Source: Paracoccus aestuariivivens | GTDB lineage: Bacteria; Pseudomonadota; Alphaproteobacteria; Rhodobacterales; Rhodobacteraceae | Length of the DNA stretch: 64,000 bases | Assembly (NCBI RefSeq): GCF_009711225.1 | Contig: NZ_WMIE01000001.1 | Coordinates: 372,001-436,000, forward strand | Direction: 5' to 3' | Shown: piece after piece, positions 44,740-54,840 of the stretch | Layout: each line of letters starts with the position of its first letter | Position numbering within the stretch: the first letter of the stretch is position 1 | Translations under genes and position numbers: made by a program | The notes under the pieces: model-generated | The model's database searches: none | Told to the model about the DNA's origin: nothing | What the model saw: only the letters and a program-made list of their open reading frames with translations

Positions 44740-46014
44740 TCAATGCGCAACCCCTGCCGCCACGCTTTCATCGATGAACCGGCCTTCCTTGAAGCGATCC
44801 AGCCCAAATTCCGCAGCCAAGGGGCCCGGCTGACCTTTCGCAACCAGTTCCGCCATCGCCCAGCCCGAACCGGGAATGGCCTTGAAGCCGCCGGTGCCCC
44901 AACCGCAATTCACGAAGATATTCCCGACCGGCGTCGTCGACAGGATCGGAGAGCGGTCGCCCGTCATATCGACGATCCCGCCCCATTGCCGCAGCATCTT
45001 CAGCCGCGACAACATCGGGAAGGTCTCGATCAGGGCGCGAATGGTTTCCTCGATATGCTGCCACGAGCCGCGCTGCGAATAGTTGTTGAACCCGTCCGTG
45101 CCGCCACCGATCACCATCTCGCCCTTGTCGGATTGCGACAGGTAGCCGTGAACGGTGTTGGCCATGATCACCAGATCGCAGCTGGGTTTCACCGGCTCGC
45201 TGACCAACGCCTGCAGGGCCATCGATTCGATCGGCAGGCGGAAGCCCGCCTTCTCGGCCATGACCGAGGAATGCCCTGCCACGACCAAGGCCAGCTTGTC
45301 ACATTCGATGCGACCCTTGCCAGTGTTCACCGCCTTGACCTGACCGGCTCCGGTCTCGATTCCGGTCACTTCGCAGTTTTGGATGATGTGCATCCCCATG
45401 GCCGAGCAAGCCCGCGCATAGCCCCAAGCCACCGCGTCATGCCGCGCCGTGCCGCCGCGTTCCTGATAAAGCCCGCCCAGAACCGGATAGCGCGGCCCGT
45501 CGATATTGATGATCGGCAGCATCTGCTTGATGCGCTCGGGCGTGACCCATTCGGTCGCCACGTCCTGCAACTGGTTGGCATAGACGGTGCGCTTGTAACC
45601 GCGCACCTCATGTTCGGTCTGGGCCAGCATCAGCAAGCCGCGCGGGCTGAACATGACGTTGTAGTTCAGATCCTGCGACAGGTTTTCGTAAAGCTTCAGC
45701 GCTTTGTCATAGATCGCCGCCGATGGATCTTGCAGGTAGTTCGAGCGGATGATCGTCGTATTGCGGCCGGTATTGCCGCCGCCCAGCCAACCCTTTTCGA
45801 TGATCGCGACATCGGTGATGCCGAAGTTCTTGCCAAGATAATAGGCCGTCGCCAGTCCATGCCCGCCCGCGCCGACAATGACGACCTGATATTTTTTCCT
45901 TGGCTCGGGGCTGGTCCATGCCCGTTTCCATCCGGAATGCAGACGCATCGCCTCGCGCGCGATGGCGAAAACCGAATAGCGACCGGTGCTGCTGGAAGCG
46001 GGATTGGAGGACAT
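44740..46014 (-). CDS. soxB: sarcosine oxidase beta subunit
   Basis: The protein has 424 residues from the ATG at 46014. The beta subunit binds FAD (VVIVGAGGHGLATAYYLG near residue 45) and, covalently through a His, FMN; GGTARHDAVAWGYARA contains the likely His. GGNTGRNTTIIRSNYLQDP and the C-terminal WGTGGFKAIPGSGWAMAEL are also typical of the family. It is the first gene of the sox operon. The frame stays open further upstream, but the conserved N-terminus (YSVFAIAREAMRLHSGW) fits this start. Confidence 0.95.
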   Translation of the reverse strand: MSSNPASSSTGRYSVFAIAREAMRLHSGWKRAWTSPEPRKKYQVVIVGAGGHGLATAYYLGKNFGITDVAIIEKGWLGGGNTGRNTTIIRSNYLQDPSAAIYDKALKLYENLSQDLNYNVMFSPRGLLMLAQTEHEVRGYKRTVYANQLQDVATEWVTPERIKQMLPIINIDGPRYPVLGGLYQERGGTARHDAVAWGYARACSAMGMHIIQNCEVTGIETGAGQVKAVNTGKGRIECDKLALVVAGHSSVMAEKAGFRLPIESMALQALVSEPVKPSCDLVIMANTVHGYLSQSDKGEMVIGGGTDGFNNYSQRGSWQHIEETIRALIETFPMLSRLKMLRQWGGIVDMTGDRSPILSTTPVGNIFVNCGWGTGGFKAIPGSGWAMAELVAKGQPGPLAAEFGLDRFKEGRFIDESVAAGVAH

Positions 46015-46222
46015 GGGCGCGACCTTGACTGAGATTCTCGACCCGCAGAGTGGAGCCTGGCCGCACAAGGGGCAAGTCGGCTGTGCGACGCGGTGACAGT
46101 CGATATGCGTCACGGCAGGGCGCAGATCTTCCGCCCTGATCCTTCTGTCAGAAGTCGCGGGCGTTTGACTTTTTCCGACCGCTCAAACCAGCTATGACCG
46201 GATTGCGCCATGGGAGTATGCG

Positions 46223-47446
46223 ATGTTCTGGATCATCTGCGCCGCCTTGTCGGCTATCGTCGCGATAGCGATTGCCGCACCATTGGTGCGACGCCGCGCC
46301 GCTGGCGAGGAACCGGCCGCCGCCTATGATCTCAGGATCTATCGCGACCAGCTTCGCGAGGTCGAACGCGATGTCGAACGCCGTCTGGTCGATCCCTCCG
46401 AAGCCGAGCGTCTGCGCAACGAAATCGGTCGCAAGGTGCTTGCCGCAGACCGCGCGCTTGAGCGTGAGGGCGTCGCGGGGAGGGTATCGGGTGGACCGGC
46501 TGCGCTGGCCATTCTGGCGCTGCTGCTGGCCGGCGCGGTGGTGCTGTATGAACGGATCGGCTCGCCCCAGATGCCCGATGAGCCGATCGCATCGCGCATT
46601 TCCCTATCGGAATCCTTTTACCAGAACCGCCCCAGTCAGGCCGAGGCGGAAAAGGCTGCGCCGAAACGCGAACAGCCAGCGCCGGACCCTGAATATGGCG
46701 CTTTGATCGAACAGCTTCGCAGCACGGTCACGAAGAACCCCGACGATCCGCGCGGGCAGGAACTCCTGTCGCTGCACGAGGAACGGCTGGGCAATATGAT
46801 CGCCGCGAAGCAGGCCCAAGCCAAGCTGATCGCGCTGCGTGGCGATAAGGCCACCGCCGAAGATCACATCCGTCTGGCCGCGCTGACGGTCGAATCCGCC
46901 GGTGGCATGATCACCCGCGAGGCCGAGGATGAAATCAGGCGGACGCTCGATCTTGATCACGCCAATCCGCAGGCGCGCTTCATGTCGGGGCTGGTCCAGA
47001 TCCAAAGCGGTCGTCCCGATCTGGCCTTCCCGATCTGGGCGCAACTGCTTAGCGAGGGCCACCGTGACGCACCTTGGCATGACCTGATCGGCTCGGCCAT
47101 TCAGGATCTGGCGTGGTTTGCCGGCCAGCCCGATTACGTCCCGCCCGAGGACCAAAAGGCTGCCCCTCTGCCCGGCCCCGATGCCGATGCAATGGCTGCC
47201 GCTGCGGACATGAGCCCAGAGGATCGCCAGCAGATGATCGAGGGCATGGTCAAGGGGCTGGAAACCCGCCTTGCCACCGAAGGCGGCACGCCCGAGGAAT
47301 GGGCCCGTCTGATTTCCGCCCTTGTCGTCTTGGGCAAAAAGGACCATGCGCAGGATATCTTGGGCGAGGCGCGGACGCGCTTTGCCTCCATTCCCGAGGC
47401 GCTCGCGACGGTCGAGGCTGCGGGCAAAAAGTCGGGACTGCAATGA
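46223..47446 (+). CDS. ccmI: cytochrome c biogenesis protein CcmI (CycH)
   Basis: The protein has 407 residues. It starts [21 protein letters not shown], a membrane helix, followed by the CcmI-1 leucine-zipper-like cytoplasmic loop ([20 protein letters not shown]). A second helix ([20 protein letters not shown]) and a periplasmic TPR-containing domain follow ([40 protein letters not shown]). CcmI holds apocytochrome c for haem ligation by CcmF/CcmH. No other ccm gene is in the window. It overlaps ruvX by four bases. Confidence 0.93.
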   Translation: MFWIICAALSAIVAIAIAAPLVRRRAAGEEPAAAYDLRIYRDQLREVERDVERRLVDPSEAERLRNEIGRKVLAADRALEREGVAGRVSGGPAALAILALLLAGAVVLYERIGSPQMPDEPIASRISLSESFYQNRPSQAEAEKAAPKREQPAPDPEYGALIEQLRSTVTKNPDDPRGQELLSLHEERLGNMIAAKQAQAKLIALRGDKATAEDHIRLAALTVESAGGMITREAEDEIRRTLDLDHANPQARFMSGLVQIQSGRPDLAFPIWAQLLSEGHRDAPWHDLIGSAIQDLAWFAGQPDYVPPEDQKAAPLPGPDADAMAAAADMSPEDRQQMIEGMVKGLETRLATEGGTPEEWARLISALVVLGKKDHAQDILGEARTRFASIPEALATVEAAGKKSGLQ

Positions 47447-47910
47447 TCTGCGAAACAATCGAGGAATTTGCCGCCGCCCTGCCCCGTTTCGGTGCGGTCG
47501 CAGGTCTGGATCTGGGCACAAAAACCATCGGCGTCGCGGTCAGCGACGGGATGCGCAGCGTCGCCTCGCCCATCACGGTGATCCGGCGCGTCAAGTTCAC
47601 CGCGGATGCCAACGAGCTGCTGAAGATTGTCGCGGACCGCGCACTGGTCGGGCTGATCCTTGGCCTGCCCCGCAATATGGACGGTTCCGAGGGGCCACGC
47701 GCGCAATCGACCCGCGCCTTCGTCCGTAATCTGGAGCGGCTGACACCTTTGCCGATCAGCTATTGGGACGAGCGCCTGTCCACCGTCGCAGCCGAACGCG
47801 CTTTGCTTGAGGCCGACACCTCGCGCAAGCGCCGCGCCGAGGTCATCGATCAGGTCGCCGCCGGATATATCCTGCAAGGCGCGCTGGATCGGCTGCGTTT
47901 TCTGGCCTGA
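47443..47910 (+). CDS. ruvX: RuvX/YqgF-type RNase H-fold protein
   Basis: The protein has 155 residues from the ATG in the ATGA overlap with ccmI. Family motifs are [18 protein letters not shown], then [17 protein letters not shown] and [17 protein letters not shown]. The family is annotated as putative Holliday-junction resolvase and is also linked to 16S rRNA 5'-end processing. A bidirectional terminator follows. Confidence 0.94.
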   Translation: MICETIEEFAAALPRFGAVAGLDLGTKTIGVAVSDGMRSVASPITVIRRVKFTADANELLKIVADRALVGLILGLPRNMDGSEGPRAQSTRAFVRNLERLTPLPISYWDERLSTVAAERALLEADTSRKRRAEVIDQVAAGYILQGALDRLRFLA

Positions 47911-47930
47911 CCCTACGCCCTGCAAAAAAG

Positions 47931-47959
47931 AAAAGCGGCCCGTCGGGGCCGCTTTTTTT
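47931..47959. terminator. bidirectional rho-independent terminator
   Basis: AAAAGCGGCCC and GGGGCCGCTTTT form a GC-rich stem with T-runs on both strands. It separates the convergent ruvX and phytase-like genes and can serve both. Confidence 0.88.
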
Positions 47960-47975
47960 GTTTTGCCCGATCGGC

Positions 47976-50156
47976 TCAGTTCGCGGCGGCGGTCTTGGTG
48001 CCCAACGGGAAGGACCACATCAGCGTCTCGCCCGAGGCATCGTCCACCCCGTCATTGTCCGTCACGGTCCAGACCTGCCCATCGGGGGTGATGGCCATGC
48101 CCTCGACCTTGTCCTGAACGTAGCCGTTCCACTGTTTCAGTTCGGGGATCAGATCGCGGACGACCTTCTTTTCGACCAGCGGCAGTTCCCCACCCAAAGC
48201 CACCGGCTTGAGATCGGCCAGCGCGACCGAGGTGATCTGCTTCAGTTTGGCGGCTTGGCCGATCAGATTGTCGCGCTCGATCAGGTACATGTTGTCGCCG
48301 TGGATGGCGATTTCGGACAGACCGACCCAGCCCTCGCCTGATTCCAGCGGATAGCGCACACCGGCCCATTCGCCCGAAGCCGGATCGAATTGCAGAAGTT
48401 TGGTCTGCCCCTTGGGGTCGTCTTTCCATTCGCGCTGAACAGCCATCCAAAGCTTGCCGTCGCCGGCCAAGGCAATGCCTTCCAGCCCGAAACGGGTCGA
48501 TTGCGCGACCAGATCGGCGGGCAATTCGATCGCTTGTGACACCGCGCCCCTGGGGTCGACATGCAGGATCTGATGCGGGATCTCTTTTTCGGGATTGCCT
48601 TCGCTGGCCAGCCAGAAGCCGCCCTGGTCGTCAGCCGCGATGCCCTCCAGATCCAGCTTTTCAGCCGCAGCGCCGTCCTTGGTCACGACGATTTTCCGCG
48701 TGATGCGGGCTGGCTTCGTCGCGGTTTCGATGCGGTAGATCGAAGGCTCGCTGCCATGGGCGCTGTCGCTGATCGCATAAAGCACCGCCGGATCGGTCGG
48801 ATCGACGGTCAGACCCGAAAGCGCACCCCAGCCGATAAGCTGCTCGGTATCCGAAACGATAGTCGGATAGGCAGCCGTGCCTTCGGACTGCTCGAAGATC
48901 ATGACATGGGCACGCGCCGCGCCGTCTTCGCCCAGATCGGTTTCGTTGGCGCTGGCAAACAGGTTGCGCTGCGGGATCGCGACTAGACCTTCCGGCCCGA
49001 TGCCCGAGGGCAGCAATTGGGTCAGCTTCGGTTCAGCCGTATTGGCGACATCATAGACGCCAATGATGCTGCCGCGCTCGGAGCCGACGAACAGCAACTT
49101 CCGGTCCCCGAATTCGGCGAACTTCAAAGCTTCGGGCTCGACGCCTTTCTTGTTCGACCGACCCTCAGGATAGTGGCCGATGCGGACAAGGGCGTGTTCG
49201 AAGCTGTTTCCGGCATCATAGGCGACCGAGCCGTCACGGTTCCAGATCGTGAAACCGCGCGAGCCGCCTTTCCAGTCGCCTTCATTGGCGGTGGCGAAGT
49301 GATCGTTGTCGATCCAGCCCACGGTGTCCGGCTCGCGCGGGACGGCCTTGAGGCTGCCCGAGAAATCCAGCTTGCCGTCTTTTTCGACGTCGATTCCGTC
49401 CAGGTCGACAGTGCCAGCGCTGAAATGCGTGGCGACCTTGCCTGCAGCGTCGATGATGACGATGTGGTTGTTTTCCTGAAGCGTGACGACCAGATCGCCA
49501 TTGTCGTTGAAGTCCAGATATTCCGGCTCGGGATCATCGCCGCCGACTTCGGCCAGACCGGTCAGTTCGACCATCTGCTTCGCGGCGCAATCTACCTGAC
49601 CGTCCTTGATCGGCAGGCGCACGACAAAACCGGCGGGCATCTGCGGCAAGGCACCCTCGTTCACGTCCTCGTCGCGCTCGTTCTCGATGGCGACGGCCAG
49701 CATATCCCCTTTGGGCGACAACGCGACCGAGTCGGGTTGGCCGCCCAGATCGCAATTCGCCGTGACCGATTTGCTGGCCAGATCGACCGAGCGCAACACG
49801 CCCGACGGATTGGTGAAGCTTTCCGAGGTGTTCACGCCGACAAAGGCCATTTTGCCCAGAACGACGGTCGTGGTCGGCTCGCCGTCCATGGCGATATTGC
49901 CCAGCGGCTTGGGGTTTTTAGGATCGGCGATGTCGATCAGGCCAATCGCCTTCAGCGGGCTGTCGGAATAGATCAGCTCCATGCCGTCGGCGGTCGCGGT
50001 CATGATCTCGGCCGAGGTTGCGCGGGCGGCGTCCTCGCCCTTGGCCATGTTGTCGATGGTCGCAAAGCTGGAGATCCGGTTGAAAACCGGCTCGGCGAAA
50101 GCGGGCGAGGCCGCTGCCAGCGCTATGAGCGAACAGAAGGTCAGGCGGAACGTCAT
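47976..50156 (-). CDS. exported esterase-like/phytase-like beta-propeller protein
   Basis: The protein has 726 residues from the ATG at 50156, preceded by GAGGGAA, with a signal peptide (LTFCSLIALAAASPAFA). The first ~400 residues are a beta-propeller resembling YncE/choice-of-anchor proteins (GNIAMDGEPTTTVVLGKMAF, DSVALSPKGDMLAVAIENE). The last ~300 match the 'esterase-like activity of phytase' family (DLEGIAADDQGGFWLASEG, FGLEGIALAGDGKLWMAVQ, KVEGMAITPDGQVWTVTDND). It is probably periplasmic and may act on a phosphate ester; the substrate is unknown. Confidence 0.85.
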   Translation of the reverse strand: MTFRLTFCSLIALAAASPAFAEPVFNRISSFATIDNMAKGEDAARATSAEIMTATADGMELIYSDSPLKAIGLIDIADPKNPKPLGNIAMDGEPTTTVVLGKMAFVGVNTSESFTNPSGVLRSVDLASKSVTANCDLGGQPDSVALSPKGDMLAVAIENERDEDVNEGALPQMPAGFVVRLPIKDGQVDCAAKQMVELTGLAEVGGDDPEPEYLDFNDNGDLVVTLQENNHIVIIDAAGKVATHFSAGTVDLDGIDVEKDGKLDFSGSLKAVPREPDTVGWIDNDHFATANEGDWKGGSRGFTIWNRDGSVAYDAGNSFEHALVRIGHYPEGRSNKKGVEPEALKFAEFGDRKLLFVGSERGSIIGVYDVANTAEPKLTQLLPSGIGPEGLVAIPQRNLFASANETDLGEDGAARAHVMIFEQSEGTAAYPTIVSDTEQLIGWGALSGLTVDPTDPAVLYAISDSAHGSEPSIYRIETATKPARITRKIVVTKDGAAAEKLDLEGIAADDQGGFWLASEGNPEKEIPHQILHVDPRGAVSQAIELPADLVAQSTRFGLEGIALAGDGKLWMAVQREWKDDPKGQTKLLQFDPASGEWAGVRYPLESGEGWVGLSEIAIHGDNMYLIERDNLIGQAAKLKQITSVALADLKPVALGGELPLVEKKVVRDLIPELKQWNGYVQDKVEGMAITPDGQVWTVTDNDGVDDASGETLMWSFPLGTKTAAAN

Positions 50157-50243
50157 GTCTTCCCTCGGGGTTAAGCAAATCCCCGGCGGTGTCGCGCCAA
50201 GATGTGACATGGCCTTGTCGGCGCGATGACGGTTTCGTGACCT

Positions 50244-50594
50244 TTAGTCGCGTGTGATCACACGCACCTCGCGGATTGCAGCCTTAAGGCGAACGCGGGT
50301 CTCGACAGGTTCACGCGCGACGGCATCCAGTATGGCATGCATATCGCCGCGCAGCCCGTGCAACTGGTCGACCAGCGACAGAACCAGCGCCAAAGCTTCG
50401 TCGTCCAGATGGAACCCTTCGGAGAGATCGACCACCAGATGCAGGCGGGCAATGTCCAGATCGCGGAAAAGCGGTCCCGCCTCGGATTGCACCGGCTGGA
50501 CGACGCCGTTGCGCATGTAGCTTTCAATCTGCTCGCGGTCGAGTTCAGGCAGTTCGACCAAAGTTTCGGTCAGGGTGTAATGCCTGCGCGTCAT
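50244..50594 (-). CDS. cbpM: chaperone modulator CbpM
   Basis: The protein has 116 residues. CbpM binds the J-domain of CbpA and inhibits it. It resembles a MerR-type helix-turn-helix without DNA-binding evidence: TLTETLVELPELDREQIESYM then FRDLDIARLHLVVDLSEGFH. The start overlaps the cbpA stop by four bases, and the cbpA-cbpM pair is the usual arrangement. Confidence 0.9.
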   Translation of the reverse strand: MTRRHYTLTETLVELPELDREQIESYMRNGVVQPVQSEAGPLFRDLDIARLHLVVDLSEGFHLDDEALALVLSLVDQLHGLRGDMHAILDAVAREPVETRVRLKAAIREVRVITRD

Positions 50595-51502
50595 TTGCCC
50601 CTCCTTGGGTCATAGCCATGGTTCTCGCGCCAGTTCTCCATGAAGCGCGCCAGTTCATCGTCAATCCGTGGCGGCATGACGACCTTCAGCACGACATGCT
50701 GATCGCCGCGATGCCCCCCTTCTCCCTTGAGGCCACGCCCCTTGAGCCGCAGCTTCTGTCCGGTACTGGCACCGCGAGGAACGGTCAGCATGACGGTGCC
50801 ATCGATGGTCTCGACCTCGACCTTGCCGCCCAAGACCGCCTCGTCCAAGGTGATTGGCAGGGTGGTTTCCACATCGTCGCCGTCACGTCGCCAGTCAGGG
50901 TCTTCGGCCACGACCAGTGTCAGCAGCGCATCCCCCGGCTGTCCGTCGCCATAGCCAAGGCCGCCCTTGCCGCGCAAACGGATGATCTGGCCGTCCCGTG
51001 CGCCTTCGGGGATCTTGACCTCCAACAGCGCGCCATCGGGCATGGTGATACGGGTAGAACCGCCCCGCGCCGCCGTCATGAAATCGATCTCCATGGTGAA
51101 GCGCTGGTCCTGACCGCGCATGTCGAAACTGCGCGCGCCTCCCTTCCTGCGCTGGCCGCGCTGTCCGAAAAGATCCGAGAACACATCCGACAGGTCGTCG
51201 AAATCTTGCGGGCCTTGCTGACGATAGGGATTGTCGCCCGCTTGCGCGTAATCGCGGTAGTAGTGCCGCTGAGGGCGCTCCTGTCCCGAGGCGTCGATCT
51301 CTCCCCTATCGAACCGCGCCCGTTGCTCGGGGTCTTTCAGCAGATCATAGGCTGACGAGGCCGCTTTGAAGCGTTCATGGGCATCGGGATCGGGCGTCAG
51401 GTCGGGATGATCGGTCTTGGCGATCTTGCGATAGGCCTTCTTGATTTCTTCCGGCGTCGCAGACTTGCTAACGCCCAGCGACTTGTATGGATCATCGGCC
51501 AT
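50591..51502 (-). CDS. cbpA: DnaJ-class co-chaperone CbpA
   Basis: The protein has 303 residues. An N-terminal J domain (DPYKSLGVSKSATPEEIKKAY) contains the HPD motif in KTDHPDLTP. A Gly/Arg/Tyr linker and two DnaJ C-terminal substrate-binding domains follow (GSTRITMPDGALLEVKIPEG, LPITLDEAVLGGKVEVETID, GHRGDQHVVLKVVMP). There is no zinc-finger region, which separates CbpA from DnaJ. It stimulates DnaK and is held in check by CbpM, encoded by the overlapping next gene. Confidence 0.94.
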   Translation of the reverse strand: MADDPYKSLGVSKSATPEEIKKAYRKIAKTDHPDLTPDPDAHERFKAASSAYDLLKDPEQRARFDRGEIDASGQERPQRHYYRDYAQAGDNPYRQQGPQDFDDLSDVFSDLFGQRGQRRKGGARSFDMRGQDQRFTMEIDFMTAARGGSTRITMPDGALLEVKIPEGARDGQIIRLRGKGGLGYGDGQPGDALLTLVVAEDPDWRRDGDDVETTLPITLDEAVLGGKVEVETIDGTVMLTVPRGASTGQKLRLKGRGLKGEGGHRGDQHVVLKVVMPPRIDDELARFMENWRENHGYDPRRGK

Positions 51503-51648
51503 CGCCGTTCCGTCCTTTCAACTGAAAGAGGTCAGCGAGTTAAGGACGCGACCATTTTCGACATGGGACACGAGACGGGCGATTTTGTCCAGTTTTCAAC
51601 GCTTGAGTGACCCGCCCCGTCCTGCAGTCCTATTTCCGCTCGCGCGGA

Positions 51649-52182
51649 TCATGTCTTGGGGCGAAAGGCCTTGATCCGGTTCGGGTCCGTGTCGATGAAA
51701 CCCGCCCCGATCAGACCAAGGCAATAGGGTACGGCGGCAAAGACCGCATCAAGACAGGTCGCAATCGCCGAGGGCTTGCCGGGGATCGAGATCATCAGGG
51801 TGCTGCCGCGAATCCCTGCTGTCTGGCGGGACAGGATCGCGGTCGGGACTTCGCGCAGGCTGGCGCGGCGCATTTCCTCGCCGAAGCCCGGAAGCTCCTT
51901 TTCCATCACATCGGCCATGGCCTCTGGGGTCAGATCGCGGGGCGCAGGGCCGGTGCCGCCGGTGATCAGGATCAGGTCCGCCCCCTTATTGTCGCAAAGA
52001 TCGCGCAAGGTGGCGGCCACGACCTCGCGGCCATCGGGGATGATGACGCGCGAGATTTCGACCGGTGAGGTGATGGTGGCGCGTAGCCAGTCCTCGGCTC
52101 CGGGGCCGCCTTTGTCCTCGTATTCGCCGCGACTGGCGCGGTCCGACACGGTGACAATCGCGATCTGGGCGGGACGGATCAT
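51649..52182 (-). CDS. mog: molybdopterin adenylyltransferase (Mog/MoaB family)
   Basis: The protein has 177 residues. It adenylylates molybdopterin before molybdate insertion. Motifs are AIVTVSDRASRGEYEDKGGP, LILITGGTGPAPRDLTPEA (the MPT-binding GGTG) and LMISIPGKPSAIATCL. The length is nearer Mog than MoaB. It starts 20 bases before the argG terminator region, on the same strand as argG but separated from it by that terminator. Confidence 0.92.
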   Translation of the reverse strand: MIRPAQIAIVTVSDRASRGEYEDKGGPGAEDWLRATITSPVEISRVIIPDGREVVAATLRDLCDNKGADLILITGGTGPAPRDLTPEAMADVMEKELPGFGEEMRRASLREVPTAILSRQTAGIRGSTLMISIPGKPSAIATCLDAVFAAVPYCLGLIGAGFIDTDPNRIKAFRPKT

Positions 52183-52203
52183 GGCATGGGGCCTTTCGGA
52201 ACG

Positions 52204-52231
52204 AAAAAGGCCGCGGGGTTATCCCGCGGCC
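52204..52231 (-). terminator. rho-independent terminator of argG
   Basis: On the minus strand GGCCGCGGG and CCCGCGGCC pair around a five-base loop, followed by TTTTT, just after the argG stop. Confidence 0.88.
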
Positions 52232-52238
52232 GATCCGG

Positions 52239-53468
52239 TTACTTGCTGACGCGCGCGTTGCGGGTCGCGATCAGCTTCAGGCGCAGCGCGTTCAGCTTGA
52301 TGAAGCCCGCCGCGTCCTTTTGGTCGTAAGCGCCGGCATCTTCCTCGAAGGTGACGTGCTTTTCGCTGTAAAGCGAGTGGTCAGACCAGCGGCCGACGCA
52401 GGTGGCCGAGCCTTTGTAAAGCTTCAGGCGGACAGTGCCGGTCACGTGCTCTTGCGACTTGTCGATCAGGGCTTGCAGCATCTCGCGCTCGGGCGAGAAC
52501 CAGAAGCCGTTATAGATCAGCTCGGCATAGCGCGGCATGATCGAGTCCTTCAGGTGACCCGCGCCGGCGTCCAGCGTGATCTGCTCGATGCCGCGGTGGG
52601 CTTCCAGCAACACGGTGCCGCCGGGGGTCTCGTAGATGCCGCGCGACTTCATGCCGACGAAGCGGTTCTCGACGAAGTCCAGACGGCCGATGCCGTGCTT
52701 GCCGCCCAGCTCGTTCAACTTGGTCAGGATCGTCGCGGGCGACAGAGCCTCGCCATTGATCGCGACGGCATCGCCCTTCTCGAAGGTGACTTCGATGAAT
52801 TCCGGCGTGTCGGGCGCTTCCTCGGGGGAAACGGTGCGCTGGTAGACATATTCCGGCGCGGCCTCGGCCGGGTTTTCCAGCGCCTTGCCCTCGGACGAGG
52901 TGTGCAGCAGGTTCGCGTCGACCGAGAACGGAGCCTCGCCGCGCTTGTCCTTGGCGATCGGGATCTGGTTCGTTTCGGCGAACTCGATCAGCTTGGTGCG
53001 CGAGGTCAGGTCCCATTCACGCCACGGCGCGATGACCTTGATCGAGGGGTCCAGTGCATAGGCCGACAGCTCGAAGCGAACCTGATCGTTGCCCTTGCCG
53101 GTCGCGCCATGCGCCACGGCATCGGCGCCGTGCTTATGGGCCAGTTCGACCAGATGCTTCGAAATCAGCGGGCGCGCAATCGACGTGCCCAGCAGATACA
53201 GCCCCTCATACAGCGCGTTGGCGCGGAACATCGGGAAGACGAAGTCGCGCACGAATTCTTCACGCACATCGACGATGTGGATGTTCTCGGGCTTGATGCC
53301 CAGCAGCTCGGCCTTGGCGCGCGCGGGTTCCAGTTCTTCGCCCTGGCCCAGATCGGCGGTGAAGGTGATGACCTCGCAGCCATACTCGGTCTGCAGCCAT
53401 TTCAGAATGATCGAGGTGTCGAGCCCGCCCGAATAGGCAAGGACGACTTTCTTCGGCGCGTCGGACAT
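52239..53468 (-). CDS. argG: argininosuccinate synthase
   Basis: This 409-residue cytoplasmic enzyme joins citrulline and aspartate with ATP in arginine synthesis. The ATP pyrophosphatase loop is [17 protein letters not shown] near residue 10. Further family blocks are [17 protein letters not shown], the [20 protein letters not shown] block, and [17 protein letters not shown]. The gene is divergent from ilvA with 64 bases between starts, and it ends at a strong terminator. It is a single-gene unit. Confidence 0.97.
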   Translation of the reverse strand: MSDAPKKVVLAYSGGLDTSIILKWLQTEYGCEVITFTADLGQGEELEPARAKAELLGIKPENIHIVDVREEFVRDFVFPMFRANALYEGLYLLGTSIARPLISKHLVELAHKHGADAVAHGATGKGNDQVRFELSAYALDPSIKVIAPWREWDLTSRTKLIEFAETNQIPIAKDKRGEAPFSVDANLLHTSSEGKALENPAEAAPEYVYQRTVSPEEAPDTPEFIEVTFEKGDAVAINGEALSPATILTKLNELGGKHGIGRLDFVENRFVGMKSRGIYETPGGTVLLEAHRGIEQITLDAGAGHLKDSIMPRYAELIYNGFWFSPEREMLQALIDKSQEHVTGTVRLKLYKGSATCVGRWSDHSLYSEKHVTFEEDAGAYDQKDAAGFIKLNALRLKLIATRNARVSK

Positions 53469-53532
53469 GCGTAAGCCCCCTTTGAATGTCGCGCAGGGAA
53501 TAGGACCATTTGGCGATTGTCACAAGGGGAGC

Positions 53533-54822
53533 ATGTCGCAGCCCTTGCCAATCCGCGCGATTCGCGCCATTCGCGAGGACATGGAAAAATTTGCCGCCTC
53601 TGTCCGCCAGGCAGAGATCGCGCTGCGCGACCTCTTCGAGCCGACACCCCTGCAGAAGAACGACCACCTTTCGGCCAAATATGGCGCCGAGATCTGGCTC
53701 AAACGCGAAGACCTGACGCCGGTGCGCAGCTACAAGCTGCGCGGGGCCTTCAACGCCATGCGCAAGATCATGGCGCAGGGCGGCGCGGGCCATTTCGTCT
53801 GCGCCAGCGCCGGAAACCATGCGCAGGGCGTCGCCTTTGCCTGCCGCCATTTCGGCGCGAAAGGCACGATCTTCATGCCGGTCACCACGCCGAAGCAAAA
53901 GATCGACAAGACCCGCATCTTTGGTGGCGGCGCGGTCGAGATCGTCCTGACCGGCGATTACTTCGACCAGACACTGGCCGCCGCGCAGGAATTCTCGCGC
54001 GCGCAGGGCGCGACATTCCTGTCGCCCTTCGACGATCCGAATATCATCGAGGGCCAAGCGACCGTCGGGCTAGAGATCATGGACCAGCTTGACGAAGCCC
54101 CCGATCTGATCGTGCTGCCTGTCGGTGGCGGTGGATTGTCGGCAGGCGTGACGCGTCTGATGGGTGAGCTCTCGCCCAAGACACGCGCCGAATTTGTCGA
54201 GCCCGAGGGCGGTGCCAGCCTGCGCGAGGCGCTGTTGAACAAGGTTCCGACAACGTTACCCGCCGTCGATACCTTCGTGGACGGCGCGGCGGTGGCGCGG
54301 ATCGGCACCCTGCCCTTTGCCCAGCTTGGCCAGTTCTCGGCGGATCAGGTCCATCTGGCCCCCGAGGACCGGATTTGCGCCACCATGCTGGAAATGCTGA
54401 ACATCGAAGGCATCGTGCTTGAACCGGCGGGCGCCTTGGCGATCGACGCCTTGCGCGATATTCCCGACCTTGAAGGCAAACGCGTCGTCTGCGTCTGCTC
54501 GGGCGGGAATTTCGATTTCGAACGCCTGCCAGAGGTCAAGGAGCGCGCCCAGCGTTTCTCGGGACTGAAGCGTTACTTCATCCTGCGCATGCCGCAACGC
54601 CCCGGCGCTTTGCGCGATTTTCTGGAATTGCTCGGACCGGATGATGATGTCGCGCGGTTCGAATATCTCAAGAAATCGGCCCGCAATTTCGGTTCGATCC
54701 TGATCGGCATCGAAACCAGCGCACCGGAAAACCTTGACCGGCTGCGCGAACGGCTGGAAGCCGCAGGGATCGGGTATCGCGACATTACCCGCGACCCCGT
54801 GCTGGCCGAATTCCTGATCTGA
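53533..54822 (+). CDS. ilvA: threonine ammonia-lyase (biosynthetic type)
   Basis: The protein has 429 residues from the ATG at 53533 (AAGGGGAGC upstream); an in-frame extension of 22 codons has no support. It is a PLP enzyme that deaminates threonine to 2-oxobutanoate for isoleucine synthesis. The PLP lysine is in VRSYKLRGAFN, and the Gly-rich phosphate loop is VLPVGGGGLSAGV. The C-terminus is one ACT-like regulatory domain (RYFILRMPQRPGALRDFLEL), so isoleucine feedback is likely. Confidence 0.94.
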   Translation: MSQPLPIRAIRAIREDMEKFAASVRQAEIALRDLFEPTPLQKNDHLSAKYGAEIWLKREDLTPVRSYKLRGAFNAMRKIMAQGGAGHFVCASAGNHAQGVAFACRHFGAKGTIFMPVTTPKQKIDKTRIFGGGAVEIVLTGDYFDQTLAAAQEFSRAQGATFLSPFDDPNIIEGQATVGLEIMDQLDEAPDLIVLPVGGGGLSAGVTRLMGELSPKTRAEFVEPEGGASLREALLNKVPTTLPAVDTFVDGAAVARIGTLPFAQLGQFSADQVHLAPEDRICATMLEMLNIEGIVLEPAGALAIDALRDIPDLEGKRVVCVCSGGNFDFERLPEVKERAQRFSGLKRYFILRMPQRPGALRDFLELLGPDDDVARFEYLKKSARNFGSILIGIETSAPENLDRLRERLEAAGIGYRDITRDPVLAEFLI

Positions 54823-54840
54823 GGCGTCCCGCCTCAGATC
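54816..54840. terminator. palindrome spanning both stop codons of ilvA and the NUDIX gene
   Basis: GATCTGAGGCG and its reverse complement flank TCC, an 11-bp perfect stem. The TGA of ilvA and the TGA of the convergent NUDIX gene occupy symmetrical positions within it. There is no long T-run, so termination efficiency is unsure. Confidence 0.5.
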
